Shown piece after piece: positions 1-11,183 of a stretch of 64,000 bases of DNA. Source of the DNA: Leucocoprinus leucothites. Taxonomy: Eukaryota; Basidiomycota; Agaricomycetes; Agaricales; Agaricaceae. A model generated the notes under the pieces. The model saw nothing but the letters and a program-made list of their open reading frames with translations, was not told where the DNA came from and did not search any database. The translations under genes and the position numbers were made by a program. How positions within the stretch are numbered: the first letter of the stretch is position 1; the number at the start of each line of letters is the position of its first letter. The DNA is taken from the NCBI GenBank assembly GCA_013368445.1, contig JAACJO010000020.1, positions 186,001-250,000 of the forward strand. Direction: 5' to 3'.

Positions 1-1768
1 TGTGAGCTGTTGCTTGGCAAAAAGAACCTGCACATGTGCTGCAGCTAACATCTGAAATTGATGGGAAAAGTCTAGGATATAAGAAATGAAAATTAGGATA
101 TGTCAAATCTCCATAGCAACAAAACTACATACCTGAGATTCCTGCAATCAAGAGACAATAAGTCTTGTTGGCATGGGTGAACAGGGAGGTGTCCATAACA
201 GAGAAGGAGCAGTTGCTCTGACTCTCCTTATGGCACTCATCACAGGCCTGCTCAGGGAGATGGGGAGTACAGGTATTGTGGCTCTTCATGATACACCACA
301 AGCAGTACGTGGGAGTTTCAAGCTAAATAAGAGCCCAACAATTAAGAAAGAGACAAGAGAAGAAAATGGATAACTAGCTTACCTTGTGTGCATCAGGAAG
401 GATGAACATCTCTTTGAGGGTGTCAAGAGGTACCAGAAACTTGCTGCCAGATTTTGCTGTGACTTCTGAGGCTGATTGAGGGGCTAAAAGGAACAGAAGC
501 AGCTAGTTAGTCATAATATCTGCAGAAATAAAACAAAAGAAAGACATACCCTGGACCCACAGGATCTTCTTACGAACCTTACATAGAATGAGATGGCAGC
601 CATTCTCATCATAACATTCCTTGGTTAAGGGTATGTCCTCTTCAGATGCCTCTTCCGTGACCTCTTGCACCTGAACCTTAGAGGAGGAAGCTCTAGCTGG
701 CTTGGCTGGGGTTTTCTTTGTTGGAGGTTTGGCTGGGGTTTTCTTCATCAGAGGTTTCTTTGCCTGAGACTTTCTTGTCAAGGAGTGAGTTGGCTTTGGA
801 GGCAGCATTGGAGTTCATTTAGACATCGAGTGCTTGGATGCCAAGTCAGCAGAAGGCTCTACCTCTGAGCCCAAGATAGAAGAAACCGCCTCTTGAGCAG
901 GCCCACTCTCTTGATCAGAATCAAACTCAGGAGAATGGTCGGCCTCAGAGGCAGCTGATGGTGAAAAAGGAACAGGGGGAAGGGGTGGAGCTTTGATGGA
1001 GCTATGCTTCTTGGCAGTAGGGTGAGCAGATAAAGGAGAGGCAATGACCTCAGATTGATGGACAGCCTGAGGAGTGGCAGGTATAGGGTACTCCCAGTTG
1101 GGAGGAATATGAAAAGGATGGACAGGAACAGGAGCCAGGACCACTGCATGGACCTGTGGCACCCCCATGGTCAGAGAGGTTTCAGGTTCCAAAGTCATGA
1201 TCAGTGGCTGAGAAAGAGTTGGCGAGAGGGCTGAGGGAACTTGGCCTTCCAGCACCAAAGGATCAATGGTAGCAGGCACTACAGCCCACTTAAGTAAGGA
1301 GGGGGTGAATGGAGGAGCTTCAGGTGTCATAGTGAGCTGGCTGGAACACGGTCTCATCAACACAGGACTGTAGATGAGTGGTTGTGGGACAGGAGCAGAA
1401 GGCTGGGATGGAGGAGAATCTTGACAAGCTTTCTTAGCAATTGGAGCCACTGGCATATCAGACAATGTGGCCTTGTGCTTCTTGGAACCTTTAGCCAGCC
1501 ATGGCTCAGGTTGAGACGAAGCTAGCCCCATAACACAGGGAGTTAGACAAACAAAGATGAAAAGGGAATGTAACATACCAGCCTCTGCAGAACTTGGTGA
1601 CCCATCCTTACATAGTTTATAACGGCCTTTAGCAGAAGGAGCTCATTCCTTCATGGAAGAGGAAGCATGAGTTGCAGGTCCATCTTGCAATGATGCTGGG
1701 GCATCCAGCAGCTTACTGCTCCAAGCAGAACCAGCTTTCACTTTCGAAGAACCAGGTTGAATAGTACC
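1..1768 (-). pseudogene. Cys-rich multi-exon protein gene, broken and cut by the window edge
   Basis: Reading on the minus strand I can place exons at about 1768-1581, 1523-555, 484-384, 322-133 and 52-1, each bounded by GT...AG introns of roughly 50-80 bases (for example GTATGT donors at 1580, 554 and 132). The protein starts Ser/Pro-rich, has a Lys/Pro-repeat segment, then an acidic stretch, and ends in a Cys cluster (YCLWC, then CDECHKES..NC) that looks metal-binding. The gene runs off the left edge. Two in-frame TGA codons (in the 1581-1768 exon and at about 812-814) interrupt it; both fit CGA-to-TGA. A TATA-like string on the minus strand lies at 1902-1909. I do not recognise a function. 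The first exon is not identified, and the gene may be a dispersed multicopy family rather than a single host gene. Confidence 0.5.
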
Positions 1769-2312
1769 TAGGAGAAAGACTATGAGTAACACAAATACAA
1801 GTTAGAAAGATGTCTTATAAACCATTGGGATAAACAGAGGACAACAATGATAGCAGTAGGAAAGAAAGGGCAAGACAACAGTCTAGCAACTAAGTTGTTC
1901 TTTATATAGCCCTGTAGCTTGCTGTCATGTTGACACACTGGGAAAGATGCATGTCCCCAAGAAGAAGCCTCAAATAATGTGTTGGGAAGTTTATCTTACC
2001 CAAAATAATGGGCAGAAACTGCCAGTGAAGAAGTTATGCTGCACCAGTTCTGTCTAAGTCCAACTTCTGAGGATTCGCAAACATGATACATAGCTAAATA
2101 GTTTGATCAACATTAAGCAGTGCCAAGATAATCAGGGGGCTAAGAATAGAAGCCACATGTGAGAACTGGCAATCAAAAAAAATGCCTGGGTACTTCCTGA
2201 AAGAAGTCAGGCAGGTCATGATAAATCACCATGGCTGTGCAGGATGTCTAGAATGTTCTAGAACAATATCCATACATAGTCTGAGGACAGCCAGAGTTGG
2301 GTAAGGGGGAGA
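1769..2312. other. Non-coding stretch upstream of the Cys-rich gene
   Basis: No convincing reading frame on either strand. It holds the probable promoter side of the minus-strand gene (TATA-like TATATAAA on minus at 1902-1909) and ends in a purine-rich run, GTAAGGGGGAGA (2301-2312), that could be a polypurine tract for the LTR-like block that follows. Confidence 0.35.
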
Positions 2313-3589
2313 TGTGATGTGAAAACCCAAAATAAACAAGAAATAATAATATTTTTGCGATTTCACACTTAGTATTATAAAAGAATAATGCTATACCTAA
2401 GAGCTCTATAGTGCATTAGCGGTGTAGCTACAAAGCTACTTACTAAGAAGTAATATGGTCAATCAATATGGCAGGTGAGACTGGTAATCTAGTACAGCTG
2501 TCCACTGTTGTGAACTATTCCAGAGATTCGAACCCTTGACTTCAGGACACCACATCACCGAATTACCACTTTAGGACTTGAGGGAAACCTCCATGCCAAG
2601 AATAATCTGAATGATCTGAAAATAAGGACCAAGGTCTAGAACCGGATCAGAAGGACCAACGGACCAGTTAACAGACAATGATCTGTGTTTTCCACATGTA
2701 CAAGACAAGAACCTAGCTACCCTGCTGCTTAGCTACATCATTTCTGCACTGCTCAGTCATCCAACTGTACTGGCCAAGCAAACCAATGGTCACATCGACT
2801 TGGCAGAGGTCCTTGGTTAAAGAAAATATCACAGCTGAAATGCTTACCCATGATTAAAAAAGGATTAATGAAAGAAACTCACATGGTAGCTACTCTGCTA
2901 CCCACATGACAACCTAGTGATTGAATGGGCCTACCAGTTGGCATTGCATTGTAAAAGTATACCCAGCCGGATCCAGGACTATTCAGTCATTTTCTATTAG
3001 TCAATTTCAAGTCATATCTATTTCTTTCTAGAATATTTCGTCTATTTTCATATCTCTCAAATAATATAAAAAGGGCCCAACAGCACACGGATTGGCAAGG
3101 AATCCTATGCCTCCATAGTGCTATAGGGTGTGCAGACCACAAACTAGGCATTTTCAAGTGAATAAGTGATCAACCTTCTAAGAGAACACTAACAGGAAAG
3201 ACTTCTACTAGTTAATCTAAGAAATATTCTAAGATGTCTCAAGTTTGACCTAGTGTCACAGCGAAGTAGCTATCAAGCTAAGAAGGCTTGTAGCTAAGGC
3301 ATATCAACCACACCAGCACCAGTGTGTGACTAAGTGGGTGATTATAGACAAGGTCCAGTTGACCTTAGAGAGAAACAGAGACAGCCTCAGGATAAAAGAT
3401 CTTAGTTATCGAAGTCAGCTAAGTGTCACAAACTGTGCACTTGGTCAAAATCCTAGTACAGTGTTCGAGAATTTCACAAAGTAAATAAAACAGCATTTAG
3501 TTTCCTCGCACATTTTGCATTATTCAGCAGTAGCTACATAAATCCTCATCTATTTCCCATACTTCCCCTCAAATTCATTTGAGGTTACA
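2313..3589 (+). repeat. Possible LTR (degenerate retrotransposon end)
   Basis: The block begins TGTGATGTG directly after a purine-rich run (2301-2312) and can be closed at TTACA (3589), so it has TG...CA ends. A TATA box followed by GC-rich sequence (TATAAAAAGGGCCC, about 3066) lies two thirds of the way in, as in an LTR promoter. There is no ORF above about 60 codons. I found no matching second LTR and no clean TSD, so the boundaries are tentative. A single non-coding promoter region would look similar. Confidence 0.25.
2523..2578 (-). promoter_or_regulatory. tRNA-like RNA polymerase III promoter (A and B boxes)
   Basis: On the minus strand, TCCTAAAGTGG (2568-2578) matches the A-box consensus at 9 of 11 positions. 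About 35 bases downstream, GGGTTCGAATCTC (2523-2535) matches the B box closely. The spacing is that of a tRNA or a tRNA-derived SINE head. I could not fold a complete cloverleaf, so this is more likely a SINE head or tRNA relic than a working tRNA gene. Confidence 0.4.
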
Positions 3590-3639
3590 CTCTAGCTACC
3601 TAGCTAGTACTCTACTTGATGTTATATCCATATGTCAAT

Positions 3640-4390
3640 GAGCATCTACAATGCCTCAGCCCTCAAGAAGGGGACCCAATCCCTCTCATCGAGAGATGGG
3701 AGATCCTCCAGTACTGACACATCAACCAGCCTGCCAGAAGCCCCATTGTATGTCCTGTGAAGCACACCCCAGAGGGAGTTGAGCATATGGCATAGGTGCC
3801 CCTGATAGGAGATCACCTCACATGCCAGAAGTTTGCGAGCCTTGACCCATTCCATGAGGTCCCAAGGCTGCTGATTCTCAGTGGCCACTTCCACAATGCA
3901 CTCATCGAAGAAGTCCTGCTTGGCCTGCCTGGTGGCACAGTGGAATGCAGTCCAATCAGCCCTGGCACCAGTCTCCTGGTACCAGGCCTTGGCTGCAGAG
4001 CACTCATTGGTCCACCATGATTTGGACTAATTTGTGATAGTGATTGTCTTGGCATGGGTGGTCCACATCCAAGAGAAGATGTCTGCCATGGCCAAAACCA
4101 CAGCTTCAATCCAATCAGGGGTTGATAGATCCAATGTATTGAGATCTAGGAAGAGATGTCCAACATCCATTAGGAAAGCAACTTCCTTATCACTCTCCCT
4201 TGGCATGACTGTGTGTGTGACCCTGATGTTTGAGGCCACAATAGGAAGGGATAGCACCATCAGAATATGATCTGATGGCCCCTTCTGTGAGTGATCCAAC
4301 TTGGGCAGGTTGAGATCTGAATCAGGGGCCTGTGTGAACATGAGATCAATCACAGAGCCTTCAAGATCCACATTGTGGGGAACATGGTGT
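3640..4390 (-). pseudogene. LINE fragment: endonuclease C-terminus and linker to reverse transcriptase
   Basis: The minus-strand frame from 4371 down to 3646 reads with one TGA near 4027. Its start has the end of an APE-type endonuclease (GSVIDLMF, then PSDHI, the conserved SDH of the active site). Its second half (WWTNECSAAK, QPWDLMEWVK) matches the linker region of LINE A at 22148-22726. No RT motifs follow. This is a fragment of a second LINE copy related to, but clearly diverged from, LINE A. Both ends are abrupt and no TSD was found. Confidence 0.7.
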
Positions 4391-5157
4391 CAGATGTGCT
4401 CTGGACAGTCTACAAGTATTTGTGATTGATTTGTTGATGTGTGAAGTTAGAGTTGATGCAGAGCTTGCTTAGTCAGTTGTAGATCACCTGACTGGATGTT
4501 CAACTCTCCTGTGGACGCTTTCTTGACTCTCAGTCATTTACAGTTGTCCACAGGTGAGTACAAGTCTCTATCTTGTTAATATAGTCATTTACAGTTGTTC
4601 ACAGATTCCTGTGTGAGTTGTGAGCTCCCTGGGTGATTTCTCTGGTTTCTAGGACCTCCTACATGTCCCCTGTGCATCACCTTCTAACAGGGGGTCAGAG
4701 AGAGCATCCGTTGACACGATACTGAGCGAGAGCCTCTAAGGCTAGGCAGGGAGGCTGAGCACAATGAGGGACAACTGCTGGGGGCAGCGGATGCAGCCCT
4801 TGACCTGCATTGGCCAGTGGGGGTGCATAGGGGGTCCAGGGGAGCCTGGGGAGTGCCCAAGAGAGGATTAGGGGAGAAGAGGGATGAATAGCCCCCCCCC
4901 TCCTGTCAGTGTTGGTAGGGGATCTGTGGGGGATCCTGCCAATTGGGCCCCATCGTGGCCTTGGGCACAACATGGGGGCATTGTATACCGGATTACGGAC
5001 TAATCAGACCAGTAGATGCTGTTCAAGGATGTTGAGGACAGTGATCAGAAGTGTGGAAAGAAAGCTTCCAGTTGGTGGTATGAGATCAAGAAGTGATGGG
5101 GGCCTGACATGGTTATGTGAGGCTTCTTTGCAGAAGGTGCATCACTGAGGGCAGCCT
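4391..5157 (-). other. Unassigned sequence with a short LINE ORF1 scrap
   Basis: From 5157 down to about 5095 the minus strand encodes a short piece of LINE ORF1 (HQAALSDAPSAKKPHITMSG). The H1 3' end sits at its boundary, so H1 inserted into an older ORF1 copy. The rest (4391-5090) has no frame I can match. It includes a G/C-rich stretch around 4895-4905 and shows no introns or repeats that I can place. Confidence 0.35.
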
Positions 5158-7417
5158 GATTTTTATATTTTTATATTTTTATATTTATTCAGTGGACCCC
5201 AAAGGGGTCCAAATTTATAATGTGGTGCACAATAGCAGTCCATGCCCAACTATCTACTATAGGGAACCAATACTGCTACTGACTATGCAAGAGTAAACAA
5301 CTGGGAATATATAATAGTCCTGTCTGAGACAATACACAAATCGACAGCAGAAGGGGGCTAGGCATGTGACAAAATATAAAGAGATGAAACATATACCAAT
5401 ATCACTGCATCTAAAGTGGCAGGCCTTGGGGTTCATAGGGGCCCACCCAGTGGCTGGCAATGAATGGGGGATAATGCATTGACACTAGGGAGCTTCCCCT
5501 AGGCCTGGGACCGACCAGCAGGACCAGAATGACTTTGCAGCCAATCCCAATCAAACCAGTGATGCCAGAATGCGCATTTGCAGTCAGTAGCAGCATGTTC
5601 CTTGCCACAATTGACATACTTGATGTGGGAACAGGGATCCCTGGTGGGTGTGGGCTGAATGGGGGGGTTAGCCTTTGGCGACCCCTTACAGCAGGAGGAG
5701 GTGGTGTGGTGATTCTCAGACCAATATGGCCCACTGCATTGTGAGCATCGGAGAGTGCAGTTGCAATAGGTGGTGGTAGTGTGGCCCCAACACCAGCATC
5801 ATTGACACTGGGGGGTCCTTGGGTGAGCACATGCAGCCTTAATCATAGACTGCACACCATCGAAGTTGAGGTATTTGCTGACCAGGTGCCTAGCATTAGC
5901 ACTGGACTGAGAATCCCAAAGGTCAACCCAAACAGTGGCAGTGTTGGCTTTGGTGGAATTGCACATGATGCACATGGAGGAGACATCGGTAAATATCTCC
6001 TTAAAGGGAGACAAATGCATGTGGTCAGAGACATGTTGTGGGGTGGTGCAGATACCACTCGTGTAGTAAGGGACATCCAGGATCTTGAGATAAGACCTGG
6101 ACCTGGGACATTTAGTCTTCAGCTCAAACGGGGCTGTAAAAGCAGAAGAGAGGGTGGATTTGATCACCAATGCCTCAGCATCAGTGGCAATGGAGTTGGT
6201 GTACAATGAGATGGTGTTGTATGCCCTAGCAATATTCTCAACATGAAGTGAGCTCTTTGCACAAGTGAGGGAGTTGTTAAGAAGGTGCATGGCCTTGTGA
6301 TGGAGGTAGGTGATATCACCAGTGTCACCAGTGAAGTCAAGGAAGAGTTAGCACTGGGTAGAGCCCGACATGGTCATGTGGGGCTTCTTCACAGAAGGTG
6401 CATCAGCAAGGGCAGCCTAATGCATCATGACAACATGGTCAGGCTTGAGGGTGGGGTGGGACTGGGCAAGCTTGATAAGTGCTGCCGCAGATGTTGGAGT
6501 GCAGGCAACCTCAGCAAACAACTTCTTAGCCACTGAGGATGAGATGGGCACTCGCTGGGCTTGGCCATCAGACCTAACCTTAGGAGCAGGGGGCACTTGA
6601 GTAGGCGCTTTGCCACTAGTGCAGACCTTTGCAGGCACCAGATTGGGTAGTAGGGGGGGATGGGCTAGGGCAGGCCACAGTGCCTTAGGCATTTGCTTGG
6701 GCGCCTTGGGGGAGCCCATGTCAATGTCACATGGATCTGCTTTGTTAGCGGATCCATGGGTCGCCTCATGGATGATGTGTGTACAGTTAGGGTCGGCCTC
6801 TAGAACTCTGGTGGCACAATCTTGAATGAAATCTGTGAATGTGGCCCATCCCTGGGCTCACATATGCTCGCTGTTGAGGGCTGTGTTGCCTTGGCCTTGG
6901 TTGAAGATTTCTACAACAAGCCCAACGAGGGTTGGGACAAGTATGGCAGTGGTGGCCTTGGGTAGGGGGCCTGGGGGGGCTGACCCAGCAAAGCAGGTAA
7001 AGAAACAGAGCCTAGCAAGAGCCCAAGTCTCAACAGACTCCTCAGTTGACCCAGAGAAGACAGCAGACAGTGGTGCTGGAGGAGGGGGGTTCTTCACAGG
7101 GTAGAACATCTATCCACTGGCAGTGAAGGGCTTTGGGGACAGCAACGGGACATCAGCCATGCAAGACAATACCAGCTGTGATGGAACATCAGCAGCAGGC
7201 AGGGAGGAGGGACTGGGTGATGAAATGTCAGCCTGGGGAAGACCAAAGAACCCGCAAACATTGTGGGGGTCATTGTAGGGGTCAAGATGTTTATCCTTGG
7301 ATATCTCAGTGATGTTGAGCTCATTGGCGGAGGCTTCAGCAGACTTGGTTGTTTGGCAGGGAGGCTTGTTGGACTTGGACTTTTGTTTACCCATGTAGAA
7401 TGGGTAGAATAACAATG
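5158..7417 (-). mobile_element. Half-LINE H1 (ORF1-only retroposon, type I 3' end)
   Basis: A minus-strand unit reading ORF1, then a short 3' UTR, then a 3' terminus and an A/T tail. It carries no endonuclease or RT. The 3' end holds the perfect 19-base palindrome at 5193-5211 (arms TGGACCCC and GGGGTCCA) followed by an imperfect TATAAAAA repeat tail down to 5158. Its other end abuts the 3' tail of LINE A just upstream of the ORF1 ATG, so the 5' terminus is missing. No TSD was identified. Copies with the same layout are at 36691-38465 and 46285-48612. Confidence 0.75.
5400..7394 (-). pseudogene. LINE ORF1 protein (nucleocapsid-like), degenerate, in H1
   Basis: The start is the ATG at 7394 (MGKQKSKSN...), the same N-terminus as the ORF1 at 46372. 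In order it has a polar N-terminus, a low-complexity Pro/Ala region with the family signature DIDMGSPK, a conserved core (LFLDFTG, SLHVENIARAYNTISLY, PRSRSYLKILDVPYY, VDLWDSQS) and a C-terminal set of CCHC-like knuckles (about 5830-5600). ORF1 proteins of this type bind element RNA. Stops and frame changes split it into at least four pieces (7394-7110, 7109-6858, 6719-6417, 6290-5799). Confidence 0.75.
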
Positions 7418-10234
7418 TAAAATTTTATTTATTTATTTAAATCAATGAATTTATATAGCAGTGCTCAATCACAGTCCGCTTTCAACTAAATAATACAAAC
7501 AGACAGTACACTACAGCAAGCTGGGGTACACGAAGTGGTTGAAGACCGCTTAAGACAAAGACTATACACAATCAGTCCAGCAAAATAGAGGAGACTCAAG
7601 AGAGACTATAGAACAGGGTGTCATACACAGAGATCAGACTCAAAAGAAAATAAGAGAGAAGAGATGAAAGAATATAGTTCACCTTCATTAGGTTCAGTGG
7701 GCACAGGAGCTTGAAGCAGCAGTGGATGTGTGTCGTGATTGGTAAAGGCAAAAGCAGCTGGGTTCTTTTTCAAGAACTCGACAAGGAACTCATATTGCAG
7801 GAAGGCGCATTGAATCCACTGGGTGCAAACAGGATATAGTGGACAATAGCACAGGATATGATGTCATGTTTCCAGGCAATGGCCACACAGACAGGAGCTG
7901 GGCTTGAGGGGGAAGAATCTCTTGCGATAAGCTCCAATTGGAGCATGGTTTAAAATAGCTTGAGTCATGCGAGCGCATAATGATGGTGACTCATTGGCTA
8001 GTGGGAGCCAGGTACCACCCTTGATGTAAGTGGGGATGAGGAACTTGCGATTCTTTTTTGAGAGAAGGAAACTGTTGCTGTGGTACTTCTTCTTCCAAAA
8101 TGTGGACTCCCAAGATTTTTGGCAGTCATTGGTGGCTTTGCATCACAAGAAGTTGAGAGTAGCACCTGTATGGGGAGGGGCATGGATGTGTGTGGTAGTG
8201 GTGTCATTATGGACTTTGAGATGGGGCTTCCAATGCCACTTGGATGGGATGTCCCAGAAGTTGATGGAGTAGGATGGTTTGGCTGCAAGCCAGTCAGATA
8301 GAAGTCAGCAGACGTGGATAGAGTGTGACTGACTCAAGTGAATAGAAGGGTCGACCGCCAGCTTGGCTGCTGGGAGACAGTCAGTGATAAGGATGATGTG
8401 ATTGCACTGGAGGGAGATGGCCTTGGCAATGCCGATGCGAATGGAGTAGAGTTCAGCATCTGTGGAAGATGCCCAGCTGCTTGCCTGTTTTGTGTGGGAC
8501 ACTTGTCGTCCACCGCGATATAAATGTGCTGCCAAAACCACCTGAAGGGAACCTACAAGGGGAACAGAGGCATCAGTAACAACTGATATACAATTATGAT
8601 TTGAAGAAGAGGAGGAAAATGTCGAGTCAAGAGATGATACATGTTTATACATCTTGTGTTTGTCCAAGTGATTGCAGGGATGGAAGTGAATGGAATTAGA
8701 AAGATGTCCATGAGACGGGATCCAGGCTTGGATTCAGCAGCGAAGGAAGAGAAAGATTTGGAAAGATGAGAGAGAGAACTATCTACATCAATGATAGGGC
8801 CTTTGACTTTAGCTTTTTTGGCTGGAGTAAGAAGGCAAAGCAATTGGGGATGGGGGGAAGAATTAAGAAAAAAATGGTCCAACAAAGGAGAATGTAATGC
8901 ATGATTAGAGGGTAAAGTAGAGACTCAGTATGATGAACAAATAGCTAGTTTATGAAGATGGAGGTGAATTGGGATAAGACCAGCAATACTCTCAGCGCCC
9001 CCAGATGGGGACATACAAAAGGCGCCTGTGATCCAAAGAGCCACACATCTTTGCATAGTGGAAAGGGACTTGAGAAGTGCCTTGTTATGAGCTCCTTCAA
9101 AGTACCATAGTCGAAAGCCATATGTTGCCACTGGGATGACACATGACCTATATAAAAGTCATTTCTGGAGAGGGAGAAGACCACAGGTGGAGTTGCCTAG
9201 CATACCCATAGCTTTCACTGTGGATAATGCTTTGGTGGAGTAGTATCAAATGTGTTCTTGGAATGAGAGTCAACGGTTGAAGTAAAAGCCTAGGTAACAC
9301 CAAAAGCGTTTTGGATGAAGTAGGGGGCCGCTGATGTCAGATAAATCCAGAGGGGGGTTTGAATCATTATGTCAGCAAGAGAAGTGGAAGACCTCAGATT
9401 TGTTGTGTTCAACAACTAATCCAAGGTCAGTGCATATGGAATTAATAATGGAATATGCTGATTTGAGGGAAGAAATAGTGTCAGTATAGTTCTTCACTTG
9501 AGATATACAAAGCCCATCATCAACAAAAGATAAGAGGGAAGAAGGTATAGACTGTAATTGAGCATGTTGATCAAACATGAACATAAGAGGTGCTAAGTAT
9601 AGTGCCGATAGTATGGGTGAGAGAGCTGATCCTTGCCCTATACCAACATCTGTGTTATGAGCATCAGATAAGAAGGTATTCCACATGAATTGAGTTGATC
9701 GACCTATGAGGTAATGGGAGAAGAAATTTACAAGTTTAGGGGCAAACCCCTGGCATCGCAAGATGTCAGTAAGAATGTCATGATTTAAGGACAGGAAGAA
9801 TTGGACAATATCAAAGGCACAGACACTAGTGATCATACCTTTGGCCCATCCAGCCCAAATGATGTGAGTTAAGAAAACACCTGTGTCCTTAGTAGAATGT
9901 TGGATTACTCCACCCATTTGATTTGGATGGAGGACTTCTAGAGATACCACTTCAAATTGCATGTGGCATGCGATCATTTTTTCCATTAGTTTTCCTAAAG
10001 TGTTCAGTAGGACAATAGGACAAAACACCTTAGGGATATCATAGGCTGGTTTATTTGGCTTGGGAATGATGATAGAGACCGAGTCTTTGAAGTGACTTGG
10101 CCAGTAGGAGAGATGTACACATGCATTGGCAATAAGTAAGATATTCTTGAGGCAGTCATTATGGGCAACGATAGACTTCAGATGTTTCCAGGAAACATGA
10201 TCTGGACCAGGTGCTGAAGAGTTAGCACAAGATG
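7418..10234 (-). mobile_element. LINE A, piece 1 of 5 (3' end: reverse transcriptase, RNase H, tail)
   Basis: This is the 3' part of one LINE whose other pieces are at 22154-25193, 33191-33809, 35403-35428 and 36078-36690. The join is supported by the 5-base TSD AGATG at 10230-10234 and 22154-22158 and by the reading frame continuing across it. The 3' terminus is an AAAT-rich tail (7418-7440) preceded by TTCATTGATTTAAA, the same terminal motif as in the half-LINEs. 7441-7700 is 3' UTR with no gene. Confidence 0.85.
7720..10234 (-). pseudogene. LINE A ORF2 C-terminal half: reverse transcriptase, RNase H, zinc knuckle
   Basis: This is the enzyme that copies LINE RNA onto nicked chromosomal DNA. 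Going down the minus strand: an RT entry motif SAPGPDHVSW (about 10220), PKPNKPAYD, QGSALSPILSALY and the catalytic FVDD (about 9515) in an open stretch 10265-9372; a conserved post-RT linker (KALLKSLSTMQRCVALWITG, about 9080-9030); an RNase H domain at 8667-8305 (VVTDASVP, SSTDAELYSIRIGIAKA, ITDC); then a C-terminal Cys/His knuckle region (RKRFFP..., 7980-7750). An intact RNase H after the RT places it in the I/Tad group of LINEs. Frameshifts at about 9370-9180 and 8300-7980 show it is dead. Confidence 0.8.
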
Positions 10235-10931
10235 TGTTATAAACATTGATTTGATTGATGCCCACTGTGACTTAATCATCTTAGATGCTGACACAGCCAC
10301 ACGGTCCGAAGCTGCAGTTCTAGATTGGGAAGAGTATGTTGGAAAGTTTGATGTGGAAGAAGAATGATTCGATGTTGACTGGGATGAGTATAATTGGATG
10401 GATGTTATTAGGAGAATCAGAAGGAACAGTTTTGCTGTTTGATTATTATGGCCTAATGGAATTGATAAACAGACAATGATGGTTTTATGGAGATCACATT
10501 TGGATTGGAACTATTTGATATCTAACTATGATAGCTGTTACATTGGTGGACAGATATGTATTTATCAGAATTGTGATAGTGATACCAGGCTTGTAGTTGT
10601 AGTTTCATAGCTTGATATTGTTTCACTTAGTTAGTATTTAAGGACTTTGTACTTGGAAGATTAAATGCAAGTTTAATCTTTCCTTTGTTTCCCAGACTAC
10701 TTGTGTTTACTTGCCCCACCTTGAATTCACTTGTATCATTGTTGTTGTCTCGAACCTCATGCTACCTTAGACTTACCTCAAGTCTTCTTGGCCTTCTCTT
10801 ACTGAGCTTTCGAGAATACTCAAGCTTATTAATTGAAGTAGGTTAAAGACCAGTTAGCCGCTGTCTTATGTAGCCCAATCACATGTTGTGACACGTGACA
10901 TTACTAGGCACTCTGACTGTAAATCTTAACA
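10235..10931 (+). repeat. Gypsy-1 5' LTR
   Basis: 697 bases, starting TGTTATAAACAT and ending CTTAACA. A TATA-like TATTTAA (10635-10641) lies about 30 bases upstream of AAGTTTAATCTT (10669-10680), the probable start of the RNA. It differs from the 3' LTR mostly by C/T and G/A transitions. Confidence 0.95.
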
Positions 10932-10933
10932 AT

Positions 10934-10945
10934 AAGATTAAACTT
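10934..10945 (+). promoter_or_regulatory. Gypsy-1 self-primer binding site
   Basis: AAGATTAAACTT, starting two bases after the 5' LTR, is the exact reverse complement of 10669-10680 inside the LTR, where the RNA should begin. This is the geometry of Tf1/sushi elements, whose RNA 5' end folds back to prime reverse transcription. No tRNA-primer match is obvious. Confidence 0.7.
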
Positions 10946-11183
10946 CCTACTGTGCCAATTCCAGTAGTATCCCCACAACAAACCTGTCATGTTTGGTTCT
11001 CATTGCCTAGTTGCTGTACCATCCAACATCTCTTATGAGCTAGTATTGCTTCACACTACACTCGAAGAAATCCTTGGGCTAGTATTGCTTCATGCTACAC
11101 CCAAGAAGAACACTGAACCAATCTATAACCAGCAAGCCTCTGATTAGGAATCACGCCCGAGAGTTATACATCACCACTGGTGC

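Noticed and set aside
815..1576. A 253-residue protein beginning MLHSLFIFVCLTPC, resembling a secreted protein
   Set aside because: The apparent signal peptide is translated intron (GTATGT at 1580 to the AG before 1523); the true exon starts after it.
5158..5190. AT-rich TATAAAAA array as a possible centromere or promoter motif
   Set aside because: It directly follows the half-LINE 3' palindrome and is its retroposition tail.
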